From positions 400,001 through 464,000 of the forward strand of contig JAUIRK010000953.1 in assembly GCA_030549495.1 (NCBI GenBank): a stretch of DNA of 64,000 nucleotides. The letters are read 5' to 3'. The notes under the pieces were generated by a model that had not been told where the DNA came from, did not search any database, and worked only from the letters and a program-made list of their open reading frames with translations. The position numbers and the translations under genes were made by a program. The DNA is from Nectonema munidae (Eukaryota > Nematomorpha > Nectonematoida > Nectonematidae). Below are positions 49,569-60,725 of the stretch, piece after piece. How positions within the stretch are numbered: position 1 is the stretch's first letter; each line of letters starts with the position of its first letter.

Positions 49569-50577
49569 CGCAGCATATCTTATATCAATTTTGTTTATAG
49601 GATTAAACGTATAAATACACCAGATTTTTTATGATATGTTTAAAGTCTATTGCAAATTTACAGAGAATTTATAAGAAATTTTTCATTATAACCTGCTAGG
49701 GACTAAGCCCTAATAAACGCACAACTATTACCAAAAAATTTGAGTCGCGTCCTCTTATTTGAGCGATGTCATTTTAAGTGGATGGCATAATGTTTTAAAG
49801 ACTTTTTGAACGAAGTTAATAAAATTTTGACAACTTTTTTCACCACACTTTTATTGCGTCTGGAGCATAATGCCTCTGAGCATTATCAAAAATGCTTTTT
49901 CTAAAATTTTTTCAAGAATCACTGCAATAATCAAAACAGAGAAAGTTTATAATAATAATAATAATACAACCCAAAGATTAAGAATTAACATACACTATAA
50001 ACAAATTCATAAAACAAAGGGACAGTGAAAATGTTTTGGATGGCATGATGTGACTGTTTTCTCTAGGCCATTGAAGAATTCCTTTTTAGCACTCTTTTCA
50101 TAATCGCTGCTGCTCTTCCGATTACACTACAAAATTTGCGCTGTGAAAATCACTCAGGTCTTACATTTTTTATATATTTTTTAATGACTGGACAATTTGT
50201 CAAAGGGGCAGTTTGCTATAAATATATTTACGTTTAAAAATTAAAACGTTTAATAATATCTCTTTGGTTCAGTCCCTATTTTATGCCATATTCTTATAAT
50301 CTTAGCTTGTAACTTTTTTTTTAGTTTTCTTAATTTGTAAAATCTTTTTGTTTTTTTTATATTCAATGTTTCTTCCTATATCTTTGAAAGTATATTTATT
50401 TAAAATACCATTTTGATTATTTTGCCTTAATTTCATTCTATAAATTTGTATGTGTGGAATTTTCACACGCCCATATATACGTATTGTTTCATAGGCCTTG
50501 TTCTTTTCCTCTCCCTCTCCATTCCCTTATCCATTTAAGCCAAAAAGTTTATGGAATAAATATGCAATTATTAAAAT

Positions 50578-51070
50578 ACTAGCCGGTCCCGTGGTCGTTT
50601 CTCGCTTCGCTCGAAACATAGGATTCTGGGTAGTGTGTATATTGAGTTGCTAATTCAAATTCGCTTCGCTCAAAACGACCACGGGACCGGCTAGTTTTTT
50701 ATTGTTTAGGCTGCGCTCGAAACATAGGATTCTGGGTAATGTGTATATTGAGTTGCTAATAGTGTTATATGGTATGGCGATCAGTTTTTAGAATATTTTT
50801 ATCTTTTCTGTGTATTTTTGTATTACACCATATAAAAATACACACAGAAGATATTTCAACCAATCAGAATGCTTAAAGCATTCTGTAGAAATACATACAA
50901 AACATATAATAATTTAAACCAATCAGAATGTTTCAAGCACATACACGCATACAAACTCATCACACCATATAAAAATACACACAAAACACATATATAAATA
51001 ATTTCAACCAATGAGAATGCTTCCAGCGACAGACACACAGACGCTAGCTTATTATAATATAGATAGATAG
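50578..51070. mobile_element. Foldback-type repeat element, unclassified
   Basis: Perfect 23-bp inverted repeats at 50578-50600 (actagccggtcccgtggtcg...) and 50673-50695 form a strong hairpin around cgcttcgctcgaaacatagg. A second copy of the cgctcgaaacataggattct segment follows at 50713-50760. Beyond it come three accaatcagaatgc-type units and two caccatataaaaatacacac units. The end ttattataatatagata near 51050 looks like a terminus. No coding sequence; class undetermined (Helitron-like or other non-autonomous). Confidence 0.6.
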
Positions 51071-51621
51071 AAGATAGATTAATACAATAAGTTCGCTTCT
51101 TGAACAAAATGACGCGTATTCAAGACTGACAGAGTGAGTATCCGAGCAAAAATTACTCCCATGAGGAAATCTGTTTTCAAAAAAACCTGACGCATATGCG
51201 CTTAGGTTTCCGGCTAAATCGAAGGACGGATTTTCGCGCCTAAACTATATAATTAATATTTTTGTTCAAAATCTATTTATTTTTAAAATCATAACAAAAA
51301 CAAAAATCAATTGCTTAAACCTCTCATTATACTTGTTAGTAGGAGTTGTTACATAGTTTTATCCACTCCGACTCCAATAAACTCTTAAATGCATTCGACT
51401 CGGACTTCGCAGTTCTGATCATACTAACAAACTAGAATATTCAGTTTTTTTTAACTGAGACGAGTCAAGACAACAAAGGTTTGCTTGACGTATCATATCA
51501 TACTCTTTAAAATATGGATGGTTTGTGCTCTCTAACTAAATGACCAGCAACTTCTCTTTGCATTGAAATCTTTGTAGCGAGAAAGAAAGAACACTGATTG
51601 CCTATAACTTTTTTCTTTCAG

Positions 51622-51770
51622 GTTTGCAGTATATAACGGAAGTTTTGTCGTATGACGATGTTTGTGGCGTGCACACTGCCTACCACTGCAATATTTGCTT
51701 AGTCGAATTCATGCCAAACAACCAAATCATCGATCATATCAAAAGTCTTCAACACGCCAAAAATTATCTC
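51622..51770 (+). CDS. Exon 10: U1-like/matrin-type C2H2 zinc finger
   Basis: A strong acceptor (tttttctttcag) precedes 51622; donor gtattt at 51771. It encodes residues 636-685. Cys658, Cys661, His674 and His680 form C-x2-C-x12-H-x5-H, the spacing of U1C/matrin-type zinc fingers that bind double-stranded or structured RNA. The lead-in GLQYITEVLSYDD and the end HAKNYL fit that class. I know of no SYNCRIP, hnRNP R, A1CF or RBM46/47 protein with such a finger, so this looks like a domain gain. It could instead be a separate downstream gene, but phase continuity across exons 7-10 argues against that. Confidence 0.83.
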
Positions 51771-51962
51771 GTATTTCATTCGCTCATCTTCTTTCTTATC
51801 ACGGGGTGGGGGTTTTGAGGCATTCGTTTTGCAAATTTAAACACCTGCTTTTTTGAATCAATTTTCATATAACTTAAATCAGAGGATTTTTATTTTCAAC
51901 GATATCTCGCTTACCGCATGAAATTCACTGGAATCGCAATCATTGTCGTATTAATTCATATA

Positions 51963-52605
51963 CATTCAAACCTCGTTGATGCCAACAGAACATTTTAAAA
52001 AATTGTCCGAATAATGAAATTATCTGGATTGTGAAAAAGAATGATTTTGCTGGCAAACATTTGGGAGTTTATATAATACCATAATATTGCTGAAATAAAA
52101 TATCAATGCAACTCAAATATTTTATCAAAAAATATTTACTTAAAAAATCAACCAAAAAGAAATTTGAAACAATTTAAAAAAATTGTGTAAACATCTAAAG
52201 TAAGCTAATTTTTTGATGGTTTCACAATATCAACACAAATAACTAAAATGTCTACATTTTTAATTTTTTAATACATATATAGTTTCATTGAATCATTCAT
52301 TGAATCCAATTGCATACAAACTTGTTATTCGCTATAAAAAAATCCTCACGACGCCCAATCGTTGAGATTGTCAAGGTCTAACTGTCATTAATCCGGATTT
52401 CATTAATGCGAATTCTTCATTACCCGTACAAATAATTTGTTGTTTCCTTCTTTCATCTTTGAATACAGGTAGGAAAAAAGATTAAGAATTATAATCAAGC
52501 ATTTAACATTTTTTGTGAGTTTTCTTTTTTTTTTAAACAATCCAGACAATTTCCCTATCTGAATAGTTTTTTAAATGCTCTGTTCGCATTAACGAGTGTT
52601 GACTT
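51963..52605. mobile_element. pogo/Tigger-like DNA transposon remnant (non-autonomous)
   Basis: About 65-bp imperfect inverted ends. The left starts cattcaaacctcgttgatgc and continues caacagaacatttt...aaattatctggattgtg. The right, read inward, is taaagtcaacactcgttaat then gcgaacagagcattt...aaattgtctggattgt. A caaacctcgtta-type end and an adjacent TA fit pogo/Tigger. The 640-bp interior has no transposase. Confidence 0.72.
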
Positions 52606-52930
52606 TAGCATATACATAAAGAGGGAGTAAAATTTGTTTCGTATAATAATGCATACTTGAGTGAAAAATGGCATAAAATACTCGTAATAGTATTTAGTTT
52701 ATTCTATTTCTCATCTCTCTTCAGTCACCCACTTTTCCAGTAGAGGGATGGAGGTGATGCTGACTTCTCCAAGTCCTTACTTCTTTAGGTACGAAATCAC
52801 ATATGTGAAAGATTTAAAAACAATAAATCGTTAAAATATTTTATTGTGTATATAAAAAAAAGTTGGACTGCAAAAATTAAGCCCTCATTTCTTAGAACAT
52901 AGTACAGTGACTTCTTTGTTCGTATTAATT

Positions 52931-53000
52931 GTGTTACCGATGCTGGAGGCATGGGCATGGTTTTCTAGAATATGGATGATTCTCGATGGTCTGTGGTTCG
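52931..53000 (+). repeat. tRNA-like patch, possible SINE head
   Basis: tgtggttcgaatgccgcc contains a B-box-like ggttcgaatgcc, preceded at a tRNA-like distance by tgctggaggcatgggcatgg. It has no intact tRNA fold that I can draw; probably a decayed SINE. Confidence 0.35.
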
Positions 53001-54174
53001 AATGCCGCCTCATTCTAACTTCAGTACTCATACTTCGTTACTAGCGTCTTCCTCAATGAAATCAATCCAGGCACCCTTACCATTGGTTCAGTATTATAAA
53101 ATTGATATTGAAAAAGGTACATATTGTCAGTTTGAATCAAAATAATGACTTTTCATGAAGGTTGGTGGACTTAAATATACATAATATATAACGTATCGTA
53201 TTTCCTCAAAAATTGTTTTGCCTCAATAAAACCATGCTTCAAAAGAACGCTTGTGAGTGTAGTGAGGAGATCTCATTGGATAGAGAAGTATTTTGAGGTA
53301 TCTCTCTATAAATTTCTTAGCCCTCGCACTACGGACTCTATGTTTTTGTCCACACAACGTTTTGCATCTTGTTTAGTAAAAAAAATTTATTAATAAGTTT
53401 TATTAAAATCACATGAAATTTAGAAAAGATCATTTTTATATAAAGTTAGAAGAAAAGTAGAGATAATCTTATTTTCTCTACCAACGCTTCTCACCCGTTT
53501 CCTCTTTATTCATTCGTTTATGAACTTTTAAAGATTTTTTTGACTTCCACTTATTTTTGACAGAAATTCTCTATATGTTCATCTTCAGGATCGCTAACAA
53601 CGTGTAAAAATAGTATTCAGAGTTATTATTATTTCAATTTGTTTCTTTTTATTGGGTAAGTTTTAATGATTAATCACTTCAAATCAATCTTTAATTGTAT
53701 TGTATTATGGATAACTAAGTTGGCTAGAAAATTCAATCAGGTGTAAATTTTATTTATTGCTTTTTTCTTCTCATGCATTTATATAATATCATATGTTGGG
53801 AAAATGTGGCTCTACCCTTGCGTTAAATGAGGCTCTCTTTATAATCTAAATTTTTTGATGTTGACTTGCGTCAAACATTTTCAACAAATTACATAATTGA
53901 TGTATTAAGGAAACGCTTACTTCACATCCTATAGAACTAATTCAAACTTTTTTAACACAATGTACACCTCCTAAATTTTGAGGTATCTAAAAAAACCTTT
54001 TCTTAAGGAAAAAAGTTGTTTTGTCTCGATTATTTAAAATTATAAAAAAAATTTCTCATTTTATCGAATCATTTTACTTCTCACATGACACAACAATTGT
54101 ATACTTGTTCTTCTTTCCCTCAAATTAATAGTTTTGCAATGCCATTTAATATGTTCCTTTTTTATTCTGTAAAG

Positions 54175-54313
54175 ATGAAAGATTTTCCAGAGTTATGGAG
54201 TCATAGCATAGAAGCGTATGAAGATAGAGCTTCTGAGTTTGCACTGTGTATCAATCTCATTGCTGAAAAAATTGAAAAAGCTGTTGGCCGCTCCAGACCC
54301 AACGTTGTGTTTG
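54175..54313 (+). CDS. Exon 11: helical segment after the zinc finger
   Basis: Acceptor ctgtaaag before 54175. The donor at 54314 (gtattc) was chosen because it alone gives the phase needed by exon 12. It encodes residues 686-731: MKDFPELWSHSIEAYEDRA, then NLIAEKIEKAVGRSRPNVVF. The pattern NYL-x-x-FPEL ... AEKIE-x-x-x-GR is the usual follow-on of U1-like fingers (compare KYLEKFYPDL ... AEEIEKREGRG in vertebrate proteins). This supports direct joining of exons 10 and 11. The ATG at 54175 is an internal Met. Confidence 0.8.
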
Positions 54314-56610
54314 GTATTCTTCGCCTCTTTTTTACATCTTATCTTAGGCAAAAAATTTGTTGATCAGTTAAAATACTATGAGTAATTGCATCCATTGAAT
54401 CAAGTGAAGAAGTCTAGAAACACAAGAAACGATTGAAGAGAAAATCAATTTTTAAAAAGTAGTACAAATCCAAAGGACATTCAATTCCTCATTGTAGCAT
54501 ATAACCCAATAGTCATACGCACATAGTCATATAAGCATAAGTATTCACAATAGATAAGATAGAAATATCAATGCTTCACAAATTTTTTTGATTGACGTGA
54601 CCGGATAATAAAGCATTACCGGTTTTGGGAAGATTTCATGGCGTGGAATTTTTTTTTGTTAAATCTTATCAAGTCAACAAAATATTTTTACAAAAACTAT
54701 CCAATTTTAGAAATAATAAGGCTTAAGTTAGTACTATATGTTTTTCATGTGTGACTTGTATTATTTTAAAGCCCATAAAATAATTTTTAATTTGGTGTAT
54801 CTCATGCCAAAATTGGTTTAGAAATACAAAAGTTATGAGCATCATAAGAATACTTAAATTGTTCACAACCAAAAATGCGTTACTTGTGCGTATATTATTC
54901 GTTTTTGCATAAATATTAAATCAGTAAGATATGCTATATAGTAGCGCGCATAAATCAATAACAGGGTGAGAAATGATCATTGCACAGTCAACAAACTATA
55001 ATTCATATACCCTAGAGGGATGTCCAACTAAAACAAGCAGCGGGCCATTTAGAAAAGTTATTGGACACGGTCGGGCCGCACCTATTTAAAAAAATAACAA
55101 TAATTTTTTTATAAAATATTTATATATATATTTATTAATACTTGTAATCTATTTACAGTTCACTTGTATCATTGAGTTTAAGCTCCAATGATATTTTAAA
55201 AATCATAATCCTATCTATATTTTGATAGAAACTTAAAGTTTTTATAACAAATTTGTTGAAATTTTTATAAACTAATATCTATATAATTTAACATCAACCT
55301 TATCTCATTTTCTTAGAAGGCCGCAGAAATTTGCCTTGCGGGCGGCGTGTTGGACACCCCTACCCTAGAGTTATCATTCGTAGATTAACGAAAATGGAAC
55401 GATTATTATTTGTCGTTAATAATTTGCAACGTGGTATGATGAAAGAATAAAGACTGATGAACTCTGCAAAGTAGTATGATGAGTAAATTTGCATTTGAAA
55501 AATGTCTGTGCTTTTAAAAATAATTTCTTTTTTGAAAAAGCGTATCCCATCAACACCGCCTTAACTGAAGCTTCCTAAAACCATTTTGAAAACTAGAAAA
55601 TGATTAATTTTTACCTAGTTATGTTAGCTACAAAAAAGTGGTACCTTTTATTTCTACTATCTATCTATATATATATACGCTCATTTAAAAACATCGTTTT
55701 TCAAAGTTTAATAGAAACTTTATTTTTTCTCGATTTACTTAAAATTTTAACATCATTCTCACTTAGCTTGTCAAATTTCAACTTGTTTGATGTATACTAA
55801 GGCATATTTTCGCATATATATATATATATATAAGTAGTCTGGCAAGGTTTTTCTGTGTATTTTTTGTCTACCCGTTGGCTTGCCATCCAACTAATAAGTG
55901 GGTGGAAATATTAACTAATTTATTTTATAGGATAACAATTAATTTGGTCTAATGAATGTTTCAAATTGACTTTGTTATTTTTGAAAAACCTTTGCCTAGG
56001 ATAACTTTATTTTTGCAAAACAGTTCTCTCACAAAATATGAAAAATAGATGCTAAGGACAGGATGCTTCACAAAGAAGTAGCAAAAACAAGACTTCAAAG
56101 TGATTTAATTTGCAGTACAATGCAGAAGTTATTCTAAGCTTCTTGAAACCCTATTTCTTTTAGAGGGAAAGATATGAAAGCATATACCCCCCTGATTAGA
56201 ATCATCCAATTTTATGATTTGAAAAAAGGATGACCTAATTTCAACTTTCATACATTTATTTCATTGTCAAAGGCTTTACAAACTATTTTTAGGAATGTTT
56301 AAAGCCAAGTTTTCTGCCATATCATCGCTCAATCGAACCCCTTAATTTATTTCTACTGCCAGAAAGTCTTACTACCTCAATATCTAACTTATAAAGGATT
56401 CCTCAGTGTTGGCCCCTGTTTATGCTTAATTTGTAGAGAACATTTAATTCCAAATACTATTTTTTATATAAAAAGTAAATACTAATAAACACCCTCTACG
56501 CTTTTTAACCTTTTGTTTCTGAGTATGGTTACATTCAAAAAATAAAAGAAACAAGTCAATGCTCAAAATGCTGACTATTTGTTCTTTACACTCCTATTTT
56601 GTTGAAATAG
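54314..56610 (+). other. Intron 11 (2.3 kb)
   Basis: Holds a hAT MITE (55010-55370) and a (TA)n run near 55812-55832. Otherwise AT-rich and unremarkable. Confidence 0.6.
55010..55370. mobile_element. hAT-type MITE with perfect 8-bp TSD
   Basis: The 8-bp direct repeat ccctagag occurs at 55010-55017 and 55363-55370. The 345-bp body starts ggatgtccaactaaaac and ends ggcggcgtgttggacacccc; inverted tgtccaac and gcggg(c) motifs match on both sides. No coding capacity. Confidence 0.8.
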
Positions 56611-57158
56611 AAAATGCGAACAACCATTCAAATCCAGTCACTCCTGAAACAAATCAAGATGTGGCATATGCTACTACTACATCGAGCACAGCAAACGCAG
56701 CTGTGAATGGCCTTAGTGTGAACAACTCAACTCTCTACAACCCCTTCAAACAAAACTTCATGAACAGCTTCTCGCTACCAGCTCCACTACCCTCCTTCCA
56801 GCCCTCTCAATTCACGCCAAACCCCTCGCTTTTTCCTGTGTCCGGAGGTGCTAACACGAGCAGTGGTGGCATCTGGCAACGAATCGTCTCTCCGCCCCCC
56901 AAACAACCGACTCTAGTCGCGTCAACACGTTCGCCTCTGCGCGTATCTAAGCGAGGACTCCTCGGTGGTCCTACGGAAACTTGCGAGAGCATGCTCGGAC
57001 GCAGTTTTGATTCGGCCCGGAGTAGTGGCGTTAGTATCAAGATTCCGAGTTCTCAAGCAACACTCCAAAGTCCCTTTGCTCTTCCCTCCTTCGACTTGAA
57101 CTTTTTATCCAAGTGTTCTCTACAAGAATCCAATGATTTTCCTTCCACTTCTCATTGA
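56611..57158 (+). CDS. Exon 12 (terminal): Ser/Pro/Asn-rich tail with stop codon
   Basis: Acceptor gttgaaatag; stop TGA at 57156-57158. It encodes residues 732-913. The tail is rich in S, P, N, T and F, with stretches such as NPFKQNFMNSFSLPAPLPSF and GGIWQRIVSPPPKQPTL. No domain is seen and it is probably disordered. Base composition is clearly GC-richer than the surroundings, as expected for constrained coding sequence. The split codon with exon 11 is GAA (Glu732). Confidence 0.8.
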
Positions 57159-57680
57159 AACTTGCCTCATTTCTATCCATTTTATTGTCAATCCTCGTAG
57201 TCATTATACGACCTGGCGAAAATACACACATATTCACCACCTAAATATACACAACTCTCATGCATGGAGATGAAGACGGGTTTTATTGGCGTTTATGATC
57301 TCTCGCTTCTAAAGCGTCTTTTTTCATGGTTTTTTCCTTTTTTTTTTAATTCTTTTCCTACAGTTCATTCTTTTTGCAATGTTTCAAACTTTCAATATTC
57401 ATGTAAGTAAAGTATTACAACCAGTTTGCTCTCATTTACTTTGTCTTCTCTATTCAATTTTGTGTATTTAAATTTTATAAATATTATTCACTAAAGCAAC
57501 GCGTATATTTAAGAAAATTTCTTGTTTACCTAATCAAATTTTATGAGCAGCACTATTTCATATATACGATATTCATAATCCTTGACTTGTTTTACCATGC
57601 CCCATGACTTGCAGAAACTTTTAGCTGTCTGCGTGTGTTGCGCAACAGACAAAATAAATAATCCATTTTTTGTTTTATGT
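57159..57680 (+). other. Probable 3' UTR of the hnRNP-like gene
   Basis: Sequence directly after the TGA stop is T-rich and without coding potential. An AATAAA at 57653-57658 is a candidate polyadenylation signal, followed by T-rich DNA. The end is an estimate; other signals further on (for example an AATAAA near 58480) are possible. Confidence 0.4.
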
Positions 57681-58216
57681 TTTTTCTTTAACAAAACGAG
57701 ATTTTTTAACTTTTGTGATAATTTCTGTTTCTCTTGTTTTTACGAAAAATTTTACACTCAATTTCGCGCACTATTTATTGTTACAACCAACACCTACACC
57801 AGTATCAACGCTTTTTCTTTTTACTTCTATAAGACTTTTCATTTTTTGATTTCTTTTAAAAGTATATATATATATGCCTATAAATGTCTATGTCTTCTTC
57901 TCAAGAATTTATATGAATAGTTTTATCTTCTACTTTACCAAGAGAAGGAAATGTTAATTTTATATTTCATTTTTACATATGTTAAGAAATTTCTTTTTAG
58001 TATAATATAAAATCTGCAACAATTTAACTCTTGACTTTTTCTTATACTATTTTTTTTATTTTTATAATGCACTTCTTTGTCTCCAAATTAAGCTCGTCCT
58101 TTAAACATTAATGTCGTACAGTGACGCATTGATATTAGTTAAAGAAATTTATTAAACAAGTAAGGTTGTTGAGTTTTTTACCACAACTTTGCTGTGGTGA
58201 TCCGAATTTGGGAAGT
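57681..58216. other. T-rich intergenic sequence
   Basis: Beyond the candidate polyadenylation signal. Short plus-strand open frames are Phe/Tyr-rich translations of T-rich DNA and are not supported as genes. Confidence 0.5.
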
Positions 58217-58353
58217 TTAACCCATTAAGTACCATAGAAATCAGACGATATCTAAAAAAACGCAGACGATTTATATTCAAAGTCATTGAAAAAAGCAGAC
58301 GAAGATAAAATTACTTATGTTCCCAAATGAGAGCATTGGGACTTAATGGGTTA
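58217..58353. mobile_element. piggyBac-type MITE with perfect 13-bp ends (reverse of copy a)
   Basis: TTAA at 58217-58220; left end taacccattaagt and right end acttaatgggtta are perfect inverted complements. The body is the reverse complement of the copies at 12323 and 24833 (for example atgttcccaaatgagagcat), with gcagacga words on both arms. Confidence 0.85.
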
Positions 58354-58780
58354 GCGTGTGAGATATTACAATTTGTAATACATAAGAAATATATGTAACT
58401 TTACATATTATGGTTTCAAGCGAATTGTTTAATGCTAGGAAATCCAACATTTTGTGCTTAAAATATTGGCTTGTATATCAATAAAGTCCATCATAAAACT
58501 TAAGAAAGACAAAAATAAAAGAATTTAAAAAGTTTCTTATAAAATAGCTGCAATACTTTATTCTATGTATTACAAGTAACACGAATATAAAGATTTGTTT
58601 TTCAGACTTTATCTCAGGGCTTCTATAAAACCCGTGTGGACAATAGAAGTAAAAAATTGATTTATCTTAATTGCCAAAATTTTTTAAATGCTCAAAAATA
58701 TTTAAAGTCTAAGAAGGATGTTTTAGTGTTACAAAGAAATTAATTAATAGTATTCTTTATTTAAATTCTTGACTTTCAAA
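58354..58780. other. Intergenic AT-rich sequence
   Basis: Nothing recognised; AT-rich DNA between the MITE and the tandem duplication. Confidence 0.5.
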
Positions 58781-58885
58781 AAGTATTTAAATATGTTTTT
58801 TTTATTCTACCCAACATACACCACTATCCACAAAGTATTTAAATAAGTTTTTTTTATTCTACCCAACATACACCACTATCCACAA
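58781..58885. repeat. 52-bp tandem duplication
   Basis: aagtatttaaatatg...ttttattctacccaacatac at 58781 is followed by a near-identical copy at 58833 (one clear substitution). Period is 52 bp, two copies. Confidence 0.88.
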
Positions 58886-58949
58886 ATCTATCTCCTCATT
58901 ATTTATTTTCACTCTGATTATTTTAGATTTATATATTTTCATCTTCCAT

Positions 58950-60110
58950 TTGCCCGTAAAAATGCCTGGCCTTTTCCTTCTAGTCGATCTTGGCTAGCAT
59001 GGGCTTCATATCTTCTTTAACGACATCTTCCAACGTCTTCTTTGGTCTACCTCTCTTCACTTTCCATTAACATTTTCATTTCAAATTCTTTTTGTCAAAT
59101 TTTGTTCATCCATTTTAAAGATGTCCCAACCAACGAAGCCGGTTTTCTAAATGTCATCATCAATCATCTTTTTAGATTTCTAATTCTTTCTTCAAAAACT
59201 CTCTCCAGTACTTTCATTGCATGTTCAAGCAATTTTAGACTTCTGTAGTTGTAATAGTCCTTGAAGTCTTCTTTTTTCCTTGTAAATTGATAACAACACA
59301 CTTTTTCTCCAGCTTTCAGACATTCTCTTTCCCTTCATCATGTCATTGCGTCATTGCCTATCTTGGCTAATGCGTTTTCCAATCCACACAGCTGTAAAGC
59401 TTCTATTGATACACCATTTGGACGAGGTGCGTTATCCATCTTCATCTTTGACAATGCTTGTGTGACTTCTTCGCCAGAAACTTCATGCACAAGTCCTTCA
59501 TTAAATCTAGCTTCCAACATTTTGTCCCATGTATATTCTTTTTCCTCGCAGTAATCCTTCCATAGCTTCAGCATATATATCCATAACATCTTTTTTGCTC
59601 ATTGCACTTGTCTTTCCCATTCTAAAAACGCGTCTCATCTTTCTTCCAATCTCATTATTTCAATCTGATGCGCTTCCTTTTTAACTTCATCGTGCATTGC
59701 TTTTACAACCACCTTCTTAGCGTTGTTTCTGTAAATTACATGCATCTATCTTGTTTCTTCGCTTCTCTCTTTCCTCCTTACTTTTTACTTCTCCTTCAAC
59801 GCCTTTTCACGGTGTCATTATTCCATCACTAGGTTACTTTTCTATCGCCTCCTTTGGATATTCAACACACTTCCCTAATTATTTTTGTACTTCTACAATA
59901 ATGTTATCCCATTCAGCATTTTTATCGATAGAACTTTTAGCTTTTCTTTCATTCTCTTTTCAACTTTCACGATCATTAACACCAAGTTTCTTTGGCTTTA
60001 ATAAAGTCACTATCCAATGTTGCAACATCACCATTTCACCAGGAATCATCTTGACGTTTTTAACTTTTTCATCTTTTCTTACTAGAAAATAGTCAATAAC
60101 CACCAGATTC
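58950..60110 (-). mobile_element. LINE (non-LTR) relic, reverse transcriptase N-terminal half
   Basis: The minus strand from 60110 downward carries, in order: a linker region; YMLKLWKDYCEEKEYTWDKM and EVSGEEVTQALSKMKMDNAP then RPNGVSIEALQLCG (59580-59370), matching W-x-x-YF-x-x-L ... EE-[VI]-x-x-ALKKMK-x-GKAPGPDGI; DFKDYYNYRSLKLLEHAMKV then LERVFEERI (about 59260-59180), matching C-x-NYRGI-x-L-x-SH-x-[ML]-K-x-x-ERV-x-E-R; and RGRPKKTLEDVVKEDMKPM (about 59055-58995), matching the 3'-end motif RGRPKKRW-x-D-x-[VI]-KED. Internal segments are missing. The gene-side orientation is opposite to the intron 4 LINE. Confidence 0.8.
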
Positions 60111-60725
60111 AATAGTTATCAACTTCTCTACATCTTTTTTTGAACCAAGTATTTTTAAATGAAATAAAGATTTCAAATTATAGTTTTTCCTCCATTCCAA
60201 ATTGAACGATTTTAAAATCTGTTGGTGATTTAAACAAAAAAATCGAGGAATTCTTTCTCTTTAACTATGAGTGATTTACTGTGACAAAATGTATTTTTAC
60301 TTGGGCAAAAAATTCGTAAGACACATAAAATACCACTAAGCTTCACACTTTAAAAACTTCATGAACTGAAATGTTCCATAATTTTAAGTAAAAACAAGTT
60401 TTTTTATTTCCATTAAATTAAATAAATGAATATTTTAATGTTCCATATAATGGAGAAGTCAAAAAGTTATAACTATATTACTTTATTAGAAAGGAGACTC
60501 TTTTTAAAATTGCTAATGAATCTTAATTACATCAAATGAACTAAACTATCTTAAAAATATCTGTGTATCTAAAGATAAAAACATCTGGATTTCTCTTCCC
60601 TTTATTATGCATGTGTAACTAGAAAGCAATAACTGAAAGTTTGCATGGAATCAACGTTAATAGCTTTGACAATAGCATATCATGTTGAATTTTCAAATTA
60701 AATGGCAACCATTATTTAAGATTGA
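60111..60725. other. Intergenic AT-rich sequence
   Basis: Nothing recognised between the LINE relic and the hAT relic. Confidence 0.5.

Larger units (their letters stand above)
47747..51621 (+). other. Intron 9 (3.9 kb)
   Basis: Holds a degenerate TTAA element (48956-49099), an 86-codon open frame of unknown meaning (49308-49568) and a foldback element (50578-51070). The rest is AT-rich. Confidence 0.6.
51771..54174 (+). other. Intron 10 (2.4 kb)
   Basis: Holds a pogo/Tigger-like element (51963-52605) and a tRNA-like patch (about 52931-53000) overlapping an exon-like open segment (52969-53116). Remaining sequence is AT-rich. Confidence 0.6.
1865..57158 (+). other. Gene span: SYNCRIP/hnRNP Q-R-like RNA-binding protein with a U1-like zinc finger (12 exons, 913 aa)
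   Basis: Overall gene model built by eye. Coding exons are 1865-1961 (ATG at 1877), 3769-4100, 11835-11957, 15118-15366, 18623-18761, 22955-23169, 25168-25607, 44991-45163, 47597-47746, 51622-51770, 54175-54313 and 56611-57158. All introns are GT...AG, every phase is compatible, and the coding length is 2742 nt including the stop. Domain order is NURR (about residues 3-60), linker with the family PERG-E motif (175-180), RRM1 (about 181-275), RRM2 (about 285-370), RRM3 (382-455), low-complexity S/N/P region, U1-like C2H2 finger (656-685), helical follow-on (686-732) and S/P-rich tail. Known relatives bind mRNA in nuclear and cytoplasmic RNPs and act in splicing, localisation and translation; the same broad role here is inference. 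The N-terminal half is clearly this family, but divergence is high and strict orthology is unproven. Introns range from 1.8 to 19.4 kb. A 5' non-coding exon and promoter were not found and may lie upstream. Confidence 0.85.

Noticed and set aside
54175-54177. ATG at the start of exon 11 as a separate gene start
   Set aside because: It directly follows a splice acceptor, and the sequence continues the zinc-finger module begun in exon 10.
56807-57240. Two minus-strand open frames opposite exon 12
   Set aside because: Antisense of a GC-richer coding exon; no homology and no independent signals.
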